DNA of 10,556 nucleotides from NCBI GenBank assembly GCA_959599635.1, contig CAUGJN010000055.1, positions 1 to 10,556 on the forward strand, written 5' to 3'. The translations under genes were made by a program, and so were the position numbers. This document shows positions 6,311 through 10,556 of this stretch, piece by piece (the stretch's first letter is position 1; each line of letters begins with the position of its first letter). The notes under the pieces were generated by a model, which had not been told where the DNA came from, did not search any database, and was given only the letters and a program-made list of their open reading frames with translations. This DNA is from an uncultured Collinsella sp. (lineage in GTDB: Bacteria > Actinomycetota > Coriobacteriia > Coriobacteriales > Coriobacteriaceae).

Positions 6311-6316
6311 ATTGTA
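6311..6316 (-). promoter_or_regulatory. Candidate -10 element for the M20 gene
   Basis: TACAAT on the minus strand matches TATAAT at 5 of 6 positions and would give a leader of about 28 nt before the M20 start. No good -35 hexamer is found at 16-18 nt, so support is limited. Confidence 0.3.
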
Positions 6317-6415
6317 AGCCTCCTGAGAGATCCGCGACGTGCGCGCAGCAGTATTTACCGTTCGCAGGCCGAGCCAGCGCGTTTGCCGTCCAGGCGGGTT
6401 TACAAACGACGCGGT

Positions 6416-6427
6416 GGGTACGTACCC
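6416..6427. promoter_or_regulatory. Perfect 12-bp palindrome just before the AbiEi/DUF559-like gene
   Basis: GGGTACGTACCC is a perfect palindrome ending 3 nt before the ATG at 6431, in the place where a ribosome site would be expected. It could be an operator bound by the gene's own N-terminal winged-helix-like domain, as AbiEi-type antitoxins repress their promoters, or a small hairpin that limits translation. Both are inferences. Confidence 0.4.
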
Positions 6428-6430
6428 CTC

Positions 6431-7480
6431 ATGGATGACATGCTATGCGACATATCTGCTTTTCGGTATCACCGAATACCTCCACAGGTCTTGGCGATAA
6501 TGCCGGACCTGCCCGATTCTGTAGACGATCCGCGCAGGGAGCATCTTTGTGAGCACCCGCTCGTCAAGCATTTTCTGGGCACCCCGTTACACGTGTTGGC
6601 GCAGGGCGTCTGCGGACGTAAGGGCGATCGCATTGTCAGGCATGTTTGGAACGGGGAGAGGCCGTTTGATTCCGTGCGGCAGACAGAGTTTGGCCTCGAT
6701 GTTGCGTCCCCACTCTTTACCCTGCTGACCCTGGCTTCCTCGGTCTCAAACGAGCGTCTGATCATGTGCATGTATGAGATGTGCGGCACCTTTGCCGTGT
6801 GCAAGATTGCGCCTCAGGTAAAGTCGGCACTTGAGCAGGCATTTGGGGACCGGTGGGGTGACGCACGGTCGGGCTGGGAAAACGTAAAGGATGCCTCGGG
6901 GAATCCAACGGACTTGTGGAAACGACCTCCCTTGATCGAGCTCTCTGAACTTACCGAGTACGTCGATAAGATCCCGGGGCTTCGCGGCGCTAAATCGTTC
7001 ACGCGTGCCGCGAAATGCATTACGGGGGTGGCGGCATCGCCGCTCGAGGTCCAGGCTTCGATGCTGTTTGGCCTTACGAGGTTGCGCGGCGGCGAAGGGC
7101 TGCGCCTTACCAATAACGTCGAGATTCGCTTGACGCGCAGTGCCCGCCTGATTTCGGGGCTTGATAGGCGCTATGCCGATATTCTGCTGGCAAATAAGGA
7201 CGGCAGCCGAGAGTGTCTGGTCGAATGTCAAGGTAAAGCCATTCATGGATCCATAGAATCCAAGATTTCGGACTCCGATCGAACGACGGCGCTGCAAGCG
7301 ATGGGATATCCCGTCATTCTGATGACCTATGGTCAGCTGGCCGACTCCGATGCCTTCCGCGTGGTGATGGAGCTCATCATGGCCTATCTCGATGTGCCGC
7401 TGAAAGACAAGACGCCGCGACAGCAGGAGCTCGAACGGCGGCTTCGTGAGGAGATTTTTATCGATTGGGCAGGAATGTAG
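6431..7480 (+). CDS. AbiEi-antitoxin-like / DUF559-like protein with possible PD-(D/E)XK fold
   Basis: The 349-residue product opens with CDISAFRYHRIPPQVLA, like coriobacterial proteins related to AbiEi antitoxins. SPLFTLLTLASSVSNERLIMCMYEMCGTFAV (residues 93-123) follows the helix pattern of that group. The C-terminal part resembles DUF559/Vsr-type endonuclease-like domains: ASPLEVQASMLFGLTRLRGGEGL (202-224), YADILL with Asp250, LVECQGKAIH with Glu265 and Lys269, then DRTTALQAMGYPVILMTYGQL (283-303). Asp250, Glu265 and Lys269 could form the D...ExK core, though this spacing (E-C-Q-G-K) is not canonical. No partner toxin gene adjoins it. I recall many paralogues of this type in Collinsella. 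The ATG at 6431 lacks a good ribosome site; a second ATG is at 6440. It opposes all its neighbours and probably arrived by transfer. The function is unknown. Confidence 0.7.
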   Translation: MDDMLCDISAFRYHRIPPQVLAIMPDLPDSVDDPRREHLCEHPLVKHFLGTPLHVLAQGVCGRKGDRIVRHVWNGERPFDSVRQTEFGLDVASPLFTLLTLASSVSNERLIMCMYEMCGTFAVCKIAPQVKSALEQAFGDRWGDARSGWENVKDASGNPTDLWKRPPLIELSELTEYVDKIPGLRGAKSFTRAAKCITGVAASPLEVQASMLFGLTRLRGGEGLRLTNNVEIRLTRSARLISGLDRRYADILLANKDGSRECLVECQGKAIHGSIESKISDSDRTTALQAMGYPVILMTYGQLADSDAFRVVMELIMAYLDVPLKDKTPRQQELERRLREEIFIDWAGM

Positions 7481-7507
7481 CCGCGCGGGTGGAAAACGGT
7501 CGCGCGG
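7481..7507 (+). terminator. GC-only hairpin directly after the AbiEi/DUF559-like stop codon
   Basis: Arms CCGCGCG (7481-7487) and CGCGCGG (7501-7507) pair perfectly around a 13-nt loop, starting at the base after the stop codon. Only a short TTTT follows 7 nt later, so it is a weak or imperfect terminator candidate. Confidence 0.35.
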
Positions 7508-7758
7508 ACTAGAGTTTTGGTCGCAAAAAAGGCTTCGATTTTGCCTTGGAGGGGCCTTAAAAATGCTATCTAGAATAAGTTGTTTCGGAAAATCGACAGT
7601 CAACTTACATTCGGCACATAGAGATCGATTTTTACCTACTAAAGTCCCTGATAAAGCTGTTTATCAAAGCGGGTGTGCTTAGCGACTGGAGCCTCACTAT
7701 CGATTATCTGAAAAAACTTGTTCTGGGTATCATTTTAAAGTCGTCCGGAGCAACAAAA
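7508..7758. other. AT-rich non-coding stretch, possible remnant of transferred DNA
   Basis: By hand count, 7561-7740 is about 38% GC (68 of 180), far below the flanking genes. No gene with a usable start and ribosome site is seen. On the plus strand a 65-codon frame without ATG runs from 7579 to a TGA at 7774-7776, with a hydrophobic, lysine-rich composition (DFYLLKSLIKLFIKAG) that may be the tail of a lost gene or chance. A perfect 6-bp hairpin, GATAAA/TTTATC, lies at 7650-7665. Nothing else is recognised. Confidence 0.5.
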
Positions 7759-7789
7759 TCGGCCCCCGTTTCGTGAAAACGGGGGCCGA
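7759..7789 (-). terminator. Terminator of the serC-serA operon
   Basis: Arms TCGGCCCCCGTTT (7759-7771) and AAACGGGGGCCGA (7777-7789) form a perfect 13-bp stem with a 5-nt loop. On the minus strand TTTTGTT follows. It lies 39 nt after the serA stop codon and fits a strong Rho-independent terminator. Confidence 0.9.
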
Positions 7790-7828
7790 ATGGGCTTCGT
7801 GGTCTGTCTGGCAGGATTGGCGCCGGCG

Positions 7829-8992
7829 CTATTTAATCACGCGCACACGATACATCGACGGAATTTGCTTAAGTGCCTCGATCGTGCTGCCGTCCAGGTG
7901 CTCATCGGTGTCGAACATGGTGTAGGCGTTCTCGCCAGCGGACTCGTTGGTCATGCGCTGCACGTTGGCGTTGTCCTTGGCGAGAATGGCCGTGATCTGG
8001 CCGATCATGTTGGGCACGTTGGCATGCAGGCAGGCAATGCGGCTTGCGGCGCGCGCCTTGCCCATGCTGCAGGCGGGGTAGTTGACGCTGTGCGCGATGT
8101 TGCCGTTTTCCAGGTAATCCTTGAGCTCGCTGATGGCCATGTCGGCGCAGTTGGCCTCGGCCTCGCCGGTGCCGGCGCCCGAATGCGTGGTGATAAACGT
8201 GTTGGGCATCTTGACGGTTTTGGGCGTGGCAAAGTCGCAGCTAAACCAGCTGAGCTTGCCCGCGCGCAGGGCGGCGTCGACGGCGTCCTCGTCAATGATG
8301 GTCTCGCGCGCGTAGTTGATGAGCACGGCGTCGGGCGCCAGCAGGTTAATCTGCTCGGTGCTGATCATACCGATGGTGTCGGCCTTGCTGGGCACGTGCA
8401 CGGTGAGGTAGTCGCAGCCGCGGCACAGATCCTCGAGCGTGCCCACGCGCTGCACCTCGCGGCTCAGCACCCACGCGTGCTCGACGGAAATGAACGGGTC
8501 GTAGCCGTAGACGTCCATGCCCAGATCGACACAGGCGTTGGCGACCTTGGAGCCCACGTTGCCCAGGCCGATGACGCCAATGCGCTTGCCCTTGAGCTCG
8601 CGACCCACAAAGGCCTTCTTGGCCTTCTCGGCGTCGACTTGGATATCGGGGTCGTCGGCGTTGTCGCGCACCCAGTTCATCGACTGCACCACGCCGCGGC
8701 TCGAAAGCACCAGCATGCCCAGGACGAGCTCCTTGACGGCGTTGCTGTTGGCGCCGGGGGAGTTAAAGACAACGACGCCCTTCTTGGCATATTCCTCGAC
8801 GGGAATGTTGTTGACGCCGGCGCCGCAGCGGGCGATAGCGCGGATGCCCTCAGGCAGCTCGTAGCCGTGCAGGTCGGTGGAGCGCATCAGGATAGCGTCG
8901 GCCTCCTCGGCGGTGCCCACAAACTCGTAGCCCTCGCCAAACTCGACTTTGCCGTCTTTAGTGATGTCGTCGATGGTCTTAATCTTACGCAT
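7829..8992 (-). CDS. serA: D-3-phosphoglycerate dehydrogenase, short type with C-terminal ACT domain
   Basis: The enzyme oxidises 3-phosphoglycerate to 3-phosphohydroxypyruvate with NAD, the first step of serine synthesis, in the cytoplasm. The 387-residue product shows a split substrate domain (about 1-90 and 280-310), a Rossmann domain with GLGNVGS (142-148) and Asp165 for NAD, and an ACT-like C-terminal domain (about 315-387) that would sense serine. Catalytic Arg229 (NYARET) and His270 are present. The glutamate that normally lies between them (D.F..E pattern) is absent: 253-269 contains no Glu (DFATPKTV...). TTH replaces the usual PH. AAGGAG (9000-9005) 7 nt before the ATG fixes the start. 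serC lies 72 nt upstream in the same operon. Family membership is firm; the altered active site is worth testing. Confidence 0.92.
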   Translation of the reverse strand: MRKIKTIDDITKDGKVEFGEGYEFVGTAEEADAILMRSTDLHGYELPEGIRAIARCGAGVNNIPVEEYAKKGVVVFNSPGANSNAVKELVLGMLVLSSRGVVQSMNWVRDNADDPDIQVDAEKAKKAFVGRELKGKRIGVIGLGNVGSKVANACVDLGMDVYGYDPFISVEHAWVLSREVQRVGTLEDLCRGCDYLTVHVPSKADTIGMISTEQINLLAPDAVLINYARETIIDEDAVDAALRAGKLSWFSCDFATPKTVKMPNTFITTHSGAGTGEAEANCADMAISELKDYLENGNIAHSVNYPACSMGKARAASRIACLHANVPNMIGQITAILAKDNANVQRMTNESAGENAYTMFDTDEHLDGSTIEALKQIPSMYRVRVIK

Positions 8993-9048
8993 GGAAAAAC
9001 TCCTTAGCAGGTTTTGATCTAAGCAGGGTGGTTTGAAGTGGCTGGTCG

Positions 9049-9064
9049 GCCCGCGGGTTGCGGG

Positions 9065-9065
<1 letters not shown>
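9049..9065 (-). other. Intercistronic hairpin between serC and serA
   Basis: GCCCGC (9049-9054) and GCGGGC (9060-9065) form a 6-bp stem with a 5-nt loop that overlaps the last base of the serC stop codon. No T-run follows, so it is not a classical terminator; it could protect the serC message end or alter the serC:serA ratio. Confidence 0.4.
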
Positions 9066-10189
<1,124 letters not shown>

Positions 10190-10227
10190 CTTCTAGTTCC
10201 CCTCGTAGTCGTTTGAACGTTCGGGAT

Positions 10228-10233
10228 ACTTTA
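10228..10233 (-). promoter_or_regulatory. Candidate extended -10 element for serC-serA
   Basis: On the minus strand TGC-TAAAGT has the TGn extension and matches TATAAT at 4 of 6 positions. It would give a leader of roughly 30 nt. No clear -35 element is present. The 8-bp palindrome GAACGTTC (10215-10222) lies just downstream. Confidence 0.3.
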
Positions 10234-10323
10234 GCACAGTGGAGCGTCAGGCGCGACCGAATCACAGCAAAACCCGAGTGCGCCGCTATGATTTACAGGA
10301 TGGTTACATGGGGGAGGGGTGCT

Positions 10324-10404
10324 TTACTCCTCGGGCAAATCCAAATCTGCGAGCGAAGGCATGAGGTTCTCTAGGCGCTTGATTTCTTCGTCGCAAATTA
10401 GCTA
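10324..10404 (-). pseudogene. Possible remnant of a gene tail (about 25 codons)
   Basis: On the minus strand a short frame between a TAG (10402-10404) and a TAA (10324-10326) encodes CDEEIKRLENLMPSLADLDL plus PEE, acidic and helical in character and typical of a real protein C-terminus. It has no start of its own. It is out of phase with the upstream TrkA-C gene, whose stop is 11 nt away. It may be the leftover tail of a deleted gene, or a C-terminal extension of the upstream gene cut off by a frameshift. It is too short for a firm call. Confidence 0.35.
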
Positions 10405-10415
10405 ACCCCTGGTCA

Positions 10416-10556
10416 CTACGACGCCAGCGTGGCGATGACGGCTTCGTCGCCGGCGTATATTAGGGTGTCGCCGTCGGGGATGATCGTTTGGCCGTCGCGC
10501 TTGAGCATCACCACGATAAACGGGTGCTTGCCTTGCGGCACGTCGCGCAGGCGCTG
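10416..10556 (-). CDS. C-terminal TrkA-C (RCK_C) domain of an ion channel or transporter, partial
   Basis: Only the last 46 codons are in the window. QRLRDVPQGKHPFIVVMLKRDGQTIIPDGDTLIYAGDEAVIATLAS follows the TrkA-C pattern: a beta-strand pair around KRDGQ (19-23), IIP.GDT (25-31), and the GDE turn (36-38). Such domains close TrkA/KtrA potassium-uptake regulators, some ClC chloride/proton exchangers and several other transporters, where they bind a regulatory ligand at the cytoplasmic face. Which of these it is cannot be decided from the tail. It is leftward and ends 226 nt before the serC start. Confidence 0.7.
   Translation of the reverse strand, partial: QRLRDVPQGKHPFIVVMLKRDGQTIIPDGDTLIYAGDEAVIATLAS

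Noticed and set aside
6319..6324. Perfect AGGAGG on the minus strand as ribosome site for a longer M20 protein starting at TTG 6306
   Set aside because: Spacing of 12 nt to a TTG is unfavourable, while the ATG at 6276 has GTGAGG at 6 nt; it also overlaps the upstream side of the candidate -10. Kept as an alternative only.
7529..7547. Small hairpin AAGGC/GCCTT with a T-run on the minus strand
   Set aside because: Only 5 bp with a 9-nt loop, and the serA transcript already ends at the much stronger hairpin at 7759-7789.
6746..7603. Minus-strand open frame of 285 codons opposite the AbiEi/DUF559-like gene
   Set aside because: No recognisable domain, and the plus-strand frame has clear family motifs across the same interval.
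7790..9007. Plus-strand open frame of 405 codons opposite serA
   Set aside because: It spans serA on the other strand, repeats V, A, G, H and D in the manner of antisense frames in GC-rich genes, and has no ribosome site.

Overview
The window looks like chromosomal DNA from a high-GC anaerobic gut actinobacterium of the class Coriobacteriia, most likely Collinsella or a close relative. I base this on the codon bias, the SerC/SerA type, and a histidine-free variant of the DUF1015 family. A protein at 6431-7480 also resembles a winged-helix/nuclease-like family that I recall as multicopy in Collinsella and Eggerthella genomes. The genus is an inference from memory, not a search result. There is no rRNA, tRNA, CRISPR array, complete transposon or recognisable phage module.

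Left part (1-2010). The 3' part of a membrane metal exporter (ArsP_2/putative manganese transporter type) with a dense histidine-rich loop runs into a convergent intergenic region. That region carries two related palindromic repeat copies in opposite orientation. The copy at 886-922 also has the form of a terminator for the leftward pair hdeD-like/yaiI-like, whose stop and start codons abut exactly (TAGATG).

Middle (2011-4290). A divergent intergenic region holds a near-consensus DtxR/IdeR-type iron box 28 nt before a nitroreductase gene. Two tandem histidine-phosphatase (phosphoglycerate-mutase-like) genes follow on the same strand. The block ends at a strong bidirectional terminator. A second palindrome with the same GGGACA core as the left repeats lies between the nitroreductase and the first phosphatase.

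Right part (4291-10189), mostly leftward. An M20 metallopeptidase is followed by a shortened DUF1015 protein that has lost the family's histidine motif. Further right are serC and serA, which make phosphoserine from 3-phosphoglycerate, closed by a strong terminator. DUF1015 genes often sit beside serC-serA in other anaerobes. Here the rightward AbiEi/DUF559-like gene, an AT-rich scar of about 38% GC and the M20 gene lie between them. The two histidine phosphatases are the only phosphatases in the window, so they are candidates for the missing phosphoserine phosphatase step; this is a hypothesis.

Right edge (10190-10556). There is a short non-coding gap with a possible gene-tail remnant, then the last 46 codons of a leftward transporter or channel subunit ending in a TrkA-C (RCK_C) domain.

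I see no clearly new multi-gene system. The best leads are the palindromic repeat family, the degenerate DUF1015 protein, the SerA variant without its catalytic glutamate, the iron box, and the AbiEi/DUF559-like gene with a perfect 12-bp palindrome at its start.
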